A stretch of 49,965 nucleotides of DNA from CAYXDO01 sp964463485 (GTDB lineage: Bacteria; Myxococcota; Kuafuiibacteriia; Kuafuiibacteriales; Kuafuiibacteriaceae), in NCBI GenBank assembly GCA_964463485.1, contig CAYXDO010000076.1, positions 1-49,965 on the forward strand, read 5' to 3'. Both the position numbers and the translations under genes were made by a program. Under the pieces are notes generated by a model. It did not search any database and was not told the DNA's origin. It was given only the letters and a program-made list of their open reading frames with translations. Positions 7,214 through 15,219 of the stretch are shown here, piece after piece. The stretch's first letter is position 1, and every line of letters begins with the position of its first letter.

Positions 7214-8614
7214 TCACCTGCGCTCGACGCTCACGAACGCTATGAACGCCGAGTCGTCGTCGGTGACGCCGTGAATGGGTACTCCGATGATCGCGAACGA
7301 GGTCTCGGTCAGCGTCGCCGCTTCGTGCAAGTGAGCCGACTGAGTGATGCGCAGCGGATCGGGACACTCGGTGAAGGTTCGTTGGGCGTTGGGGTAGGCT
7401 TGGTGTATCCACGACCAGAACCCAGAGATCAGGAGTCCATCGCCGACCGGTAGAATCGAAGTCACCCGACTCACTCCTATCTCGGATCGGACGAGGAACT
7501 TTGCGGAGGCGCCATCGAGCGAATACACGCTGCCGTCGTAGGCTCCCAAGAGCCAACCCAGCTTGGACGAGTAGGACGCGTGCGAGAGCTCCTGAGTCAC
7601 GCTCGATCTCAGCTCGAGCGTCGTGACTTGGCCGGCAGAGATCCTCACTACACTCGACGCAGCGCTGATACCGAGCGCGTCCTCGAGGCTTCGGGCAGCG
7701 AGAGGAGACCCACCGGGGCCTGCCGCGGCGACGGGAGCTTCGATCGCCGGCCCGAAGGAGCTTCCGTCGAACGCGCGGACATGACCGCTTTCGAACGCCG
7801 CTACGAAAGCGTCGCCGCCGACCGGCACGATGGTGATGACCCGAGAGTCCTCGCCGCTCGAAGCGGTTTCAACCAAGCCCGTGTCGTCTCCGATCCAAAA
7901 TCGTCCCGCGCTGGGCTCACCGTCCACGTGGCCTGCGGCGATCAGTCGGCCTTCGGGTGTGAATGCGGCGGTCTTGGGCACGAGCGGAGCGGTGACTTCG
8001 CCGAAGTCTCGGAGCTCGCCGTCGTCGCGAATCTCGAGGATGCGCAGGCGCTGGTCCTGGCCCACGGCGATGCGAACGCTGTGGTCGGTCTCTCGCCGGA
8101 TGGCGTGGACGTCACGGACCTTCGTGCGAACGAAGGAGGCCGCGATGTTTCTGCACCGGGTGATCGGTGGGACTCGAAGCGTACGGAGCCGGGGGCCGAG
8201 CTCTCTGGTCGGCTCCCACGCGCCGGACAACTCACCCGAGCGAATCGAGCGGACCGAGATTCGATCTGGGGCTGGGAGCGGTTCTCCTTCCGGGTAGTCG
8301 ACCAGCGGGCCGTCTTCCAAATCGAGCTCTGAAGAAGACTCGGCATAGATGGCCAGGTAGATTTGGGCGTCGTCGAGGATGTCGAAGCGAAGCCGATGCG
8401 CCTCGAAGTCTCCGCGAACGACGTGGGCCTCTGGGGCTGTGGTTCCTTCGATGGCAATGATGGCGAATCGGGCGCCAGCGAGCTCCTCGGCGGGGAATTC
8501 TACGGAGAGATTTCGTTGCTCGGCGCAGGAGATGCTCGTGAGTACGAGAGACGCGAGCACCGCCATCGACCTCCGGCGGTGGGAAGGGTTCCGCAGCGTG
8601 CCGCTGGGAATCAT
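7214..8614 (-). CDS. Lipoprotein with propeller-like repeats, unknown function
   Basis: 466 residues from the ATG at 8614, which overlaps the stop of the upstream hydroxylase gene (ATGA), so translation is coupled. Basic residues (RRR) and a hydrophobic stretch lead to the lipobox SISC near residue 30. The body has recurring segments of the type hydrophobic-x-VGxxxxLRILEI, AAGHVDGEP and VPVGGDAFVAAFESGHVRAF, suggesting a beta-propeller. No catalytic motif is visible. I do not recognise a family. The pairing with a membrane hydroxylase may be functional or just operonic. Confidence 0.72.
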   Translation of the reverse strand: MIPSGTLRNPSHRRRSMAVLASLVLTSISCAEQRNLSVEFPAEELAGARFAIIAIEGTTAPEAHVVRGDFEAHRLRFDILDDAQIYLAIYAESSSELDLEDGPLVDYPEGEPLPAPDRISVRSIRSGELSGAWEPTRELGPRLRTLRVPPITRCRNIAASFVRTKVRDVHAIRRETDHSVRIAVGQDQRLRILEIRDDGELRDFGEVTAPLVPKTAAFTPEGRLIAAGHVDGEPSAGRFWIGDDTGLVETASSGEDSRVITIVPVGGDAFVAAFESGHVRAFDGSSFGPAIEAPVAAAGPGGSPLAARSLEDALGISAASSVVRISAGQVTTLELRSSVTQELSHASYSSKLGWLLGAYDGSVYSLDGASAKFLVRSEIGVSRVTSILPVGDGLLISGFWSWIHQAYPNAQRTFTECPDPLRITQSAHLHEAATLTETSFAIIGVPIHGVTDDDSAFIAFVSVERR

Positions 8615-9405
8615 CGCGCCCTTACGAGCGGCCACAACAAACGACCGAAAAACTGCCGAGGCAATCGCTCGACCCCTTCGAACCCGATGGCCCGTGGGGG
8701 CTGATCGGGCAGGTGAGCGGTTCCGAAGAGCCAATCCCACGCGCTGAAAACGATCCCGAAATTTTTCACGCGCCCGTCCGCAATATCATAGTCGTGGTGC
8801 CAGATGTGCATGCGGGGTGAGTTGAAGAGGTATCTCCAGGGCCCATGGCCGAGGTCGAGGTTTGAATGATTGAGATGCCCGACCAGAGTACCTATGGCTG
8901 CTTGGACCATCATGGCCTCGCCCGAGAAGCCAAAAAAGGCCATCGGGAAATATTGCAGGCCTTTGTACAGCACGGCTTCGAACCAGTGGAATCGAAATGA
9001 GACGATCCAGTCCATTTCGCCGTCGACGACGGAGTGGTGGACCTTGTGAAAGGTCCACAGCCACGGGACTGCGTGGAGCAGGCGATGAATCCACCACTGA
9101 ATGAAGTCCAGGACGACCAGCGCGGTCACTGCCTGGGCCCACGGCGGCCAGCTCGCGGCCGCGCCCAAGTACACCCATGAGTGCAGGCCGATGGTCGACA
9201 AAGGACCATCGATCGCCGGGATGATATACTTCGAGCTGACGAAGAAGATCGCGAGGCCGAGGTAGTGGCCGTTGAAGACGAGGTGAAGGAGGTCGGAAAC
9301 GAGCCCACGCCGAAGCTGCGGCTGCGACCGGCGCCAGGGCCGAAGCGCTTCTGCGACGAGAACCAGCCCCGAGAGAACGGCCAGCACCACGGGATAGGAC
9401 GGCAC
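8611..9405 (-). CDS. Sterol desaturase / fatty-acid hydroxylase superfamily membrane protein
   Basis: 264 residues with several hydrophobic segments and the full set of histidine boxes that bind the di-iron centre: HRLLH (107-111), HKVHH (120-124), HLNH (177-180) and HIWHH (200-204). The family uses O2 to hydroxylate or desaturate lipids (C4-methyl sterols, fatty acids, carotenoids, alkylglycerol ethers). The substrate cannot be told from sequence. No squalene cyclase or other sterol gene is in the window. Its stop overlaps the start of the downstream lipoprotein. Confidence 0.9.
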   Translation of the reverse strand: MPSYPVVLAVLSGLVLVAEALRPWRRSQPQLRRGLVSDLLHLVFNGHYLGLAIFFVSSKYIIPAIDGPLSTIGLHSWVYLGAAASWPPWAQAVTALVVLDFIQWWIHRLLHAVPWLWTFHKVHHSVVDGEMDWIVSFRFHWFEAVLYKGLQYFPMAFFGFSGEAMMVQAAIGTLVGHLNHSNLDLGHGPWRYLFNSPRMHIWHHDYDIADGRVKNFGIVFSAWDWLFGTAHLPDQPPRAIGFEGVERLPRQFFGRLLWPLVRAR

Positions 9406-9484
9406 GATCTATCGAACCAGGCCCGGTCGAGCGAGTCCAGTCTCGGAACGGACTCCGCCTTTCGAACCGCTGGCTCGGATTGGG

Positions 9485-9683
9485 CAGGGCAGGGCACGGG
9501 CAGGGCCCGGGCACGGCATGAGTTTCGGAGACGCCGCAGGGCACTGGCACTGGAACGGCCGCGGCATGAGTTTCGGAGACGCTGCAGGGCACGGGCACGG
9601 ACGGGCAGGGCACGGGCAGGGCACGGGCAGGGCACGGGCAGGGCACGGGCACGGGCACGGACGGGCACGGCATGAGTTTCGGA
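9485..9683. repeat. GGGCAC/GGGCAG array with three GGCATGAGTTTCGGA caps (module C)
   Basis: A run of GGGCAC and GGGCAG hexanucleotides interrupted or ended three times by the 15-mer GGCATGAGTTTCGGA (9515-9529, 9563-9577, 9669-9683). The first two caps continue identically for several bases (GACGC, then GCAGGGCAC). The same cap ends similar arrays at 24376 and 25122. It fills most of the 285-bp gap between the hydroxylase and the next gene. No gene is called in it. Confidence 0.85.
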
Positions 9684-9690
9684 GTCTCTT

Positions 9691-10146
9691 TCAGCGGCCT
9701 GTTGGGTGGGGACGTGTATTCGGAACCCACCGCGGCCTGCTCGGTTCGAGGGCGGCTCCAGCGGCCTCTGCGAGGTGTTGGAGCTTGACTGTCTCGGTTG
9801 GCTTGGTACGCGGAGTCTGAGTAGTGGCTCCGGCGAACTTCGACCACGAAGAAGACGTCGATGACTCGAACCCATCGTGTTTCCGGAGCGCGGGCGCGAG
9901 GAGGATGCCGGCGAGGTCGGCGAGCTGCCGCAAGACCTTCTCGGCGCCCTCACGAAGGGCGATGGCGAGCTTTCGGCCGAAGGCCAGGAGCTCGATGGCC
10001 AGGCTCTTGCGCGACGAGACGGGGACGTCACGGAGCGCGAGCTTCCAGGCTTCGAATCGCCCTGTTGGCAACGCGGCGCGGCCGCTCGAGACGACGATTT
10101 CGGCGGTGAGGGTGAGAGCGGTCTGGGAGAGTGCGACGTCGGTCAT
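9691..10146 (-). CDS. Hypothetical protein, 151 aa
   Basis: The start at 10146 is chosen because a clear ribosome site (GAGGAAAG) precedes it; an ATG 15 bases upstream lacks one. The first 95 residues are predicted helical with alternating charge (SRKSLAIELLAFGRK, EGAEKVLRQLADL); the rest is Pro/Thr/Arg-rich and probably disordered. No family is recognised. Its stop is eight bases from the third repeat cap. A gene is likely but not certain. Confidence 0.55.
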   Translation of the reverse strand: MTDVALSQTALTLTAEIVVSSGRAALPTGRFEAWKLALRDVPVSSRKSLAIELLAFGRKLAIALREGAEKVLRQLADLAGILLAPALRKHDGFESSTSSSWSKFAGATTQTPRTKPTETVKLQHLAEAAGAALEPSRPRWVPNTRPHPTGR

Positions 10147-10194
10147 GACTTTCCTCGTCAATCGGAATGGGGCGTCCGAGCGGTGAATGATGTC

Positions 10195-10272
10195 GCCCCT
10201 TTGGGGCTGTGTGTAATCTCGTCTGTTACCCGGGGCGTTGCCCCGGGCTGGATTGTTACGGACCTTCGGTCC
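10195..10272. repeat. Cluster of three triloop palindromes
   Basis: Three perfect hairpins in 78 bp, each with a three-base loop: GCCCC-TTT-GGGGC (10195-10207), CCCGGGGC-GTT-GCCCCGGG (10229-10247) and GGACC-TTC-GGTCC (10260-10272). GTTAC lies just before the second and again just before the third. They lie between two minus-strand genes. They could act as a terminator or processing site on the transcript, or be a REP-like mobile palindrome cluster. Confidence 0.75.
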
Positions 10273-10310
10273 TGAGGACTTTCGTAATAGGCTCTACCTA
10301 GGCCCCGTAC

Positions 10311-10598
10311 TCAGGGGAAGCGGGGCAAGCTCTGGATGATTCGGTCCAGGATTCCGGTCGAGGCTTTGGTCTGTTCGGCGTACTGGGCCGACATGCAGTC
10401 GTAGAGGTTCTGGACGAGCTCGCCTCCGTTGCCGTTCTGAGAGAACAGCTCGCTGAGGCGAGCCTCGACGAGCTTCTTGTCGGCCGCGGAGATGCTCCCG
10501 TCGGTCACGGCGTTGTACGTGCGCTGGTCGATGGCGTTGGCGTTTCGAGCGTTGTTGGCGGCGGCGACGGTGGCGGCGTTGAGCTTGCTGAGCGACAT
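10311..10598 (-). CDS. Small hypothetical protein, 95 aa
   Basis: A strong ribosome site (GAAGGAG, eight bases from the ATG) supports this gene. The protein is helical and polar, rich in Asn and Ala at the N-terminus (AATVAAANNARNANAIDQ), with an NGNGGELVQNLYDCMSAQY segment near the end. There is no signal peptide, membrane segment or recognised motif. It lies downstream of tldD with its own ribosome site. Function unknown. Confidence 0.7.
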   Translation of the reverse strand: MSLSKLNAATVAAANNARNANAIDQRTYNAVTDGSISAADKKLVEARLSELFSQNGNGGELVQNLYDCMSAQYAEQTKASTGILDRIIQSLPRFP

Positions 10599-10722
10599 GG
10601 TTCGTTCTCCTTCGGTGATTCAGCGATGGCTGCTTCATCGAAGGAGTGCTGGTCGGGCGCTGAACGTGAGCTTACTCGGGGGTCGTAAGCGACCGAGTGA
10701 GGCCTCGGCCGAGCCGCTTGGG

Positions 10723-12411
10723 TCACTGGTTCGGCGGTGACTTGGGTGCCCGGGGCTTTTTGGCGGGCTTCTGCGCCGACCTCTTCATGGGCGGGAAGGG
10801 GAGGATCGGCGGTTTGTAGAAGTTCGTGGTCGAGCGCTGAAGCTCGAGCTCACCGACCAACATCGCGGGCGCCACCGTCGAAACCGGCACGGACCCGCTT
10901 TCGGCGAAGCAGTAGGCGTTGTCGACCTCGTAGTCTTTTCCAAAGGCCTTGATTCGCTGAATGGCTGCCAGCGGCGTGCCGATGAAGCTCACGTCGCGCA
11001 CTCGCGTCTCCTTGCCCGTCTTCGCGTCGACCGAGTACACCTCGGTGGGGACGCCCTTGAAGGCTTGAAAGTCATACTGGCCGGTCGCGGTCTCTCCGCT
11101 CGAGACTCGTTTGACGATGATTCCGTGCGGCAAATGACGGTCCCTCACGTCCTTGCACATCATCTCCTTGAGCTCTCCAAACTCATGCCGGTCCTTCGAC
11201 GTCACGATGAGATTGGCCATACGCGCCATCGGGTCCTGGTGGCGCTCGCTTCGGCCGTGCCCGTTCGAGTGTCTGAACCCAGGTACTCCGGAACGACTCA
11301 GCAAGAACGTCTTCAACACGCCTTGCTCCACGAGTCGCGCGGGTTGCGCTCTCACGCCTTCGTCGTCGACGAGATAGTGCCCGTAGAGCGCTTGGCCATC
11401 CCACTGCGACAGCGTCGGATCGTCGATCAGATCGACACCCTTCGGGAGGATCTGCTTGCCGATCTTCGACGCGAACGTTCGGCCCTCGGTGCGCGAGGTC
11501 ATTCTCTCACCTTCGAGCCGGTGCCCGATGGCTTCGTGAAAGATGAGCCCAGTGGCGACGCCGGCGAGGAGCGCGGGCCCGGCATAGGGCTCCATCGGCT
11601 CACTCTTCACGAGGGACGCGAGGTCCTTGGAGATCCAGTCCACGGCCTCCTCGACCTTCGCGATGCCCGGCAAGTCGTCCTTCTGGCGCCCGTAGAAGTT
11701 ACGGCTCGACGACAGATACACGCCGTCATCGGTGAGGTGCCACCCCTTCACGATCACCTCATAGAACTTCTCGTGGGCGATGAATCGGGAGCCTTCCGAG
11801 TTCACGTAGACCCGCACGCGTGAGAGCGCTCGGATGTTCACGAAGGGATCGAGCAGGTTCTTGTAGCCGCGAAACAGATCGGAGGTGCGGCGAACGAAGT
11901 CCTCCCACTGTTTGACGGGGAACTTCAGGTCTTCGACGTTCTGTTCGACCGTGGTCTTGAGCTCGTGTGTGAACGAGGGCGCGTCCTGGCGGAGGTGCTG
12001 CTCGACCAAGATTTTTTTCTTGTCGTAGTAGTCCTTGAGCGCTTCCCAGTATTTCAGTTGCGTGAGCTTCCACAGGCAGTAGCGAATCGCCTCGGGGTCG
12101 AGATCCTGCGGGGCATGCACCCAGTTGAGCGACTCCCGCGCGGAGAGGTCGGTGTTCAGGTTGCCGTCGACCGTTTGGTCGAGCTTCGCCGAGCCTACGC
12201 GGATCTCGGCGTACAGATCGGACTCCTCGAAGGGCTCGGAGCTGAACACGGACCCGTAGCGCCCCCAAACGTTGAGGCCCTTGAGGGCGTGGAGCATGTA
12301 GCTGACGAAGAACGGGCGCGGATGGCCGGGCAGATGCAGCCCGTCCATCGTTCGCTTGAGCTCGGCCCGCATCGCGCTTTGGATGTCGCGACAGCGATCC
12401 ATGTCGACCAT
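10723..12411 (-). CDS. tldD: TldD/PmbA family metalloprotease
   Basis: 562 residues from an ATG with an AAGAGAGA ribosome site. The zinc-binding motif HEAIGH (292-297) followed by RLEGERM is the TldD signature. The conserved tail is also present (FCFAESGSVPVSTVAPAML-like, ending with the loss of similarity at FYKPPILPFPP). TldD normally pairs with its inactive-site paralogue PmbA/TldE to degrade unfolded or leader peptides. No partner is adjacent. The N-terminal 200 residues are longer and more divergent than in E. coli TldD (481 aa), and a basic Pro/Lys tail is added, so this may be a distinct myxobacterial subfamily. Confidence 0.88.
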   Translation of the reverse strand: MVDMDRCRDIQSAMRAELKRTMDGLHLPGHPRPFFVSYMLHALKGLNVWGRYGSVFSSEPFEESDLYAEIRVGSAKLDQTVDGNLNTDLSARESLNWVHAPQDLDPEAIRYCLWKLTQLKYWEALKDYYDKKKILVEQHLRQDAPSFTHELKTTVEQNVEDLKFPVKQWEDFVRRTSDLFRGYKNLLDPFVNIRALSRVRVYVNSEGSRFIAHEKFYEVIVKGWHLTDDGVYLSSSRNFYGRQKDDLPGIAKVEEAVDWISKDLASLVKSEPMEPYAGPALLAGVATGLIFHEAIGHRLEGERMTSRTEGRTFASKIGKQILPKGVDLIDDPTLSQWDGQALYGHYLVDDEGVRAQPARLVEQGVLKTFLLSRSGVPGFRHSNGHGRSERHQDPMARMANLIVTSKDRHEFGELKEMMCKDVRDRHLPHGIIVKRVSSGETATGQYDFQAFKGVPTEVYSVDAKTGKETRVRDVSFIGTPLAAIQRIKAFGKDYEVDNAYCFAESGSVPVSTVAPAMLVGELELQRSTTNFYKPPILPFPPMKRSAQKPAKKPRAPKSPPNQ

Positions 12412-12613
12412 GGTCGATCTCTCTTAGTCGGAACGCGCAGAATGCGCCACCTCGGGTTCGACCTCTCGAAGGGCGAGACCTCGTTGTCGCAGCGACCTGC
12501 GCCGCTTCGACTGCTTCGACTGCGCGACGTACGCCTTCGCGTTTTGTCACCTCCTTCCCAAAACACCGTGGCCGAGAAGGAACGCGCCGCGCAGACGCTC
12601 CGATAACGTGGGC

Positions 12614-12919
12614 ATGAACAACATCGGCAACGAAATCGGTGGTGCAATGTCAGGGATGTTCGCGGTCATGGCCAAGCTCATGACGGTCGTTCAGAGCGCG
12701 ACCACGGCGGCAGGGCTGAGCGAAGCGGAGATGGCTTCGCTCAAGACGAAGCTCGAGTCGAAATCCACCCTCACGACGGAAGAGAAGGCAAAGCTCCAGA
12801 AGTTCGGCGCGGTGCTCGGACCAGCCCTCGAAAATGTCAGCAAGGAGCTCGGCGACCAGGGCGCGGGTGTCGCGGACCGCATTCGCTCGCAGTTCGACCA
12901 AATGCTCGCTCAGGTCTGA
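12614..12919 (+). CDS. Small hypothetical helical protein
   Basis: 101 residues from the ATG at 12614 (a GTG six bases earlier is possible). The N-terminus is Met/Gly-rich and hydrophobic (NEIGGAMSGMFAVMAKLM), followed by charged helices (AEMASLKTKLESKSTLTTEE). It sits 14 bp before the next gene on the same strand, so the two are probably one operon. No family recognised. Confidence 0.62.
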   Translation: MNNIGNEIGGAMSGMFAVMAKLMTVVQSATTAAGLSEAEMASLKTKLESKSTLTTEEKAKLQKFGAVLGPALENVSKELGDQGAGVADRIRSQFDQMLAQV

Positions 12920-12933
12920 TTCAGGAGACGACG

Positions 12934-13326
12934 ATGAGCCCCGCCGATCAGACCCGATTCCTTCGAGACCTTCAGCGCGTGTTTCATCGAACGGACGCAC
13001 GAGGGGCGCGACGATACTCACCCGAGTCTTGTCGCAGAGCTTTGTTTCGGGTCCTCGTTCGGTTGCTCCAGAGAGGCTCGGTGAATTGGACGCCCGAGGT
13101 GTTGGAGCTCGTAGGTGAGTACTCGCTGCGCGCCGGACTGTCGGCGTCCGACGACGAGAAGACCATGGCCAAGAAGCTGGCCAGGTTCGATCGAGAGCAC
13201 CCGGTCGATGCGAATCTGTGGTCCGAGGTCGAGCGACTCATGATCGCCGTCGGCAGCGGCGAATACGCAGATCGGTCGAGAGCGGCGGCGGCGAGGCTTC
13301 TAGGGGCTCCGCGGAGAGCCGCGTAG
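12934..13326 (+). CDS. Hypothetical protein, 130 aa
   Basis: A strong AGGAG ribosome site precedes the ATG. The protein is basic and helical (RALFRVLVRLLQRGSVNW, DEKTMAKKLARFDREH). No motif recognised. It converges tail to tail on the zinc-finger gene pair, leaving only four bases between the stops. Confidence 0.65.
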   Translation: MSPADQTRFLRDLQRVFHRTDARGARRYSPESCRRALFRVLVRLLQRGSVNWTPEVLELVGEYSLRAGLSASDDEKTMAKKLARFDREHPVDANLWSEVERLMIAVGSGEYADRSRAAAARLLGAPRRAA

Positions 13327-13330
13327 GTAG

Positions 13331-13657
13331 TCATCTTTCGAAGAAGTAGTACGTGAGATCGGGCTCAACCTTTCGAGTGAGTACGAGCCGTAGGCCTGCT
13401 TCGATCGGGGGCCCGACGGCTTGCCAGGTTTCTTCGGGCGTAGGCGTCGAGGCGACTGATTCTCGCGCGAGGACGATCGCGGCGATCGTGGAAGCGTCAG
13501 GTTCTGGTGGGCTGCTCCACACCCGCGGCGTCGCCTCCAAGTTGGACTCGTCGGCCATGATGCTCAGGCAGAGTTGAACACACTCGAGGCAGATCGTCAC
13601 TCCAGGGCCGGTCACGACGGTCGCGAATTTCAATCCGCAGAAGGAGCAAATGCTCAT
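13331..13657 (-). CDS. Orphan ClpX-type zinc-finger protein 2
   Basis: 108 residues. Residues 4-32 (CSFCGLKF...TICLECVQLC) match the C4 zinc-binding domain found at the N-terminus of ClpX, with two CxxC pairs, but no AAA+ ATPase follows. Instead there is a domain of about 60 residues ending PEETWQAVGPPIEAGLRL...YYFFER. Its start overlaps the stop of the upstream paralogue by four bases (ATGA). In ClpX this finger dimerises and binds substrates and adaptors, so an adaptor-like or decoy role is possible; that is inference. Confidence 0.78.
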   Translation of the reverse strand: MSICSFCGLKFATVVTGPGVTICLECVQLCLSIMADESNLEATPRVWSSPPEPDASTIAAIVLARESVASTPTPEETWQAVGPPIEAGLRLVLTRKVEPDLTYYFFER

Positions 13658-14025
13658 GAGCTCCGCTCCAGGATGAACGAGAACGACGCCCCCACGGTGT
13701 GTACGCTCGCGATTCTCATGCCCAAGTCATAGGCGGGCATCAGCGCACCAAAGATCTCAGTTGGGCTCGGTGCGTCGTGCCGATGCGGTTTGATCGTAAT
13801 GACCACGGCCTTGCTCGAGTGGCTGAGCGGCGGGAATACCGCGACCTGCGGCGGCTGGGGCACTGCTTCTTTGGCGTGCAAGGCTTCGGCGCAGTACCGA
13901 ACGCATTCGTCACAAATGAACACATGCGGACCGGCGATCAGCTTTTTGACCTCCTTCTGGGTCCTCTTGCAGAACGAACAGAGCAACGGCTCTTCCGTAG
14001 GCCGAGTCTCGAGGCGCTCGCTCAT
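13654..14025 (-). CDS. Orphan ClpX-type zinc-finger protein 1
   Basis: 123 residues from the ATG at 14025. The finger is CSFCKRTQKEVKKLIAGPHV then FICDECVRYC, closer to canonical ClpX than its neighbour. The C-terminal part (PTEIFGALMPAYDLGMRI...FSFILERSS) aligns loosely with the end of the downstream protein, so the two genes look like a tandem duplication that has diverged. There is no ATPase domain. The overlapping stop/start implies co-translation and perhaps a heterodimer. Confidence 0.8.
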   Translation of the reverse strand: MSERLETRPTEEPLLCSFCKRTQKEVKKLIAGPHVFICDECVRYCAEALHAKEAVPQPPQVAVFPPLSHSSKAVVITIKPHRHDAPSPTEIFGALMPAYDLGMRIASVHTVGASFSFILERSS

Positions 14026-14033
14026 CGAAGGCC

Positions 14034-14438
14034 TCAAGTCTGTTTGTTCTTGTCGTCCCAGATCTTGGGTTCCCAGAGCTCGACTTTGTTGCCGTCCGGA
14101 TCGAGGATCCAAGCGAAGCGGCCGTTTTCGTGGGATTGCGGTCCTTCGATGATCTCGACGCCGGCCGCTTTGAGTTGCGCGAGCATCCCGTCCATGTCGT
14201 CCACGCGGTAGTTGATCATGAAGCTGGCCTGGCTCGGGCTGAACCACTTGCTGTCGTTTGCGGCGACGTGCCACACGGTGAGGCCTCGGTCCTCGGCGGC
14301 GTCGTTGGGCCACCTCAGGATCGCGCCACCAAAGTCTTCGAGGGGCATGCCGAGGTGTTGTTGATACCAGGCCGCGATGACTTTCGGGTCCGATTTGACC
14401 TTGAAAAACACGCCGCCGATTCCGGTGACTTTTGCCAT
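14034..14438 (-). CDS. Glyoxalase/bleomycin-resistance (VOC) family protein
   Basis: 134 residues from the ATG at 14438. It has the paired beta-alpha-beta-beta-beta architecture: a first module around FFKVKSDPKVIAAWYQQHLG and a second ending GRFAWILDPDGNKVELWEP, where the Glu of VELWEP is the usual metal ligand. Members include glyoxalase I, dioxygenases and antibiotic-binding proteins; the substrate is not predictable. It stands just upstream of the zinc-finger pair on the same strand, nine bases away, so it is probably co-transcribed. Confidence 0.87.
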   Translation of the reverse strand: MAKVTGIGGVFFKVKSDPKVIAAWYQQHLGMPLEDFGGAILRWPNDAAEDRGLTVWHVAANDSKWFSPSQASFMINYRVDDMDGMLAQLKAAGVEIIEGPQSHENGRFAWILDPDGNKVELWEPKIWDDKNKQT

Positions 14439-14519
14439 GACTCGATAGCTACCATGGACCTTGGCGCGGGGCGAGCGCCAGGGCGTACCGCGCTCGCAGG
14501 GGTCGACGGGACCCTTGGT

Positions 14520-14585
14520 CAAGACCCAAGCGAGCAGGCACAAGCCCAATCGTTTCGGGACCGGGACCGGATCGGGCCGAGGTTC
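14520..14585. repeat. Dispersed repeat module D, diverged copy
   Basis: Aligns at roughly 80 percent, with small gaps, to 24426-24496 and 25154-25223: CAAGACCCAAGCGAGC at the left, TTTCGGGACCGG in the middle and GGACCGGATCGGGCCGAGG at the right. It occupies the gap between two genes. Confidence 0.65.
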
Positions 14586-14595
14586 CAACGCCGTT

Positions 14596-15009
14596 TCAGA
14601 GAATCGACCCTGGGGGAAAATCGACATAAACGGTCAGATCCCGATCCGTCTGGACCTGGAGGTCGAATAACTCGACGAGGTCACTCGCCGGCTCGCCTCT
14701 CGTTCCAAGGAGCAGGACCTCCGCGTCGTAGAACCTCGTTCCGTAGGGTCCGGTATCCAGCTCGGCGGAGAGCTCGAAGACCTCGCACGGGCTGCTTCTG
14801 CGACTCACAAGGAATCCCTCGAGGTCGAACACGGCCATACTCACTTCGGCCACATCCCAGCGGGCACAGGCGCGGGCGTCCTGCGCGCCCGCGATGGACC
14901 AGACTGCGGTGAGGAATCCCGTAGCTGGCGGCGCGATCGGATCAGACTCGGTCACGACGGTACAAGATGCTAGACTCAGCAGCGCTGGAATACACACGAA
15001 CTTGAGCAT
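14596..15009 (-). CDS. Small lipoprotein, unknown function
   Basis: 137 residues from an ATG preceded by GGAGGACG. Signal MLKFVCIPALLSLASC ends at a lipobox Cys. The mature part has two further Cys (ARACARW and SSPCEVFEL) that may form a disulfide, and a beta-rich profile (YDAEVLLLGTRGE, LFDLQVQTDRDLTVYVDF). No family recognised. The 210 bp upstream to the next gene hold nothing recognisable. Confidence 0.72.
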   Translation of the reverse strand: MLKFVCIPALLSLASCTVVTESDPIAPPATGFLTAVWSIAGAQDARACARWDVAEVSMAVFDLEGFLVSRRSSPCEVFELSAELDTGPYGTRFYDAEVLLLGTRGEPASDLVELFDLQVQTDRDLTVYVDFPPGSIL

Positions 15010-15219
15010 GGCTTTCGTCCTCCGCGTCCGAGAAGTGAGTGAGTCGCTCCGGGTGACCCGCGGTCCTGCCGTTGCAGCGCCACGGGGATGATGAGAAGAT
15101 GGGACGGAGCTGGGACGAAGACAATTCGACGCCTGCTCCGTGAGAGCCATTACGCGCCCCCAGGGAAATTCGAGACTCGGTCTTGCCTCGATACGAGGCG
15201 TGCGCCCGAACAGTACCGT

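Noticed and set aside
9485..9683. CRISPR-like array from repeated GGGCAC and caps
   Set aside because: No unique spacers of fixed length, repeat units are six bases, and there are no cas genes.
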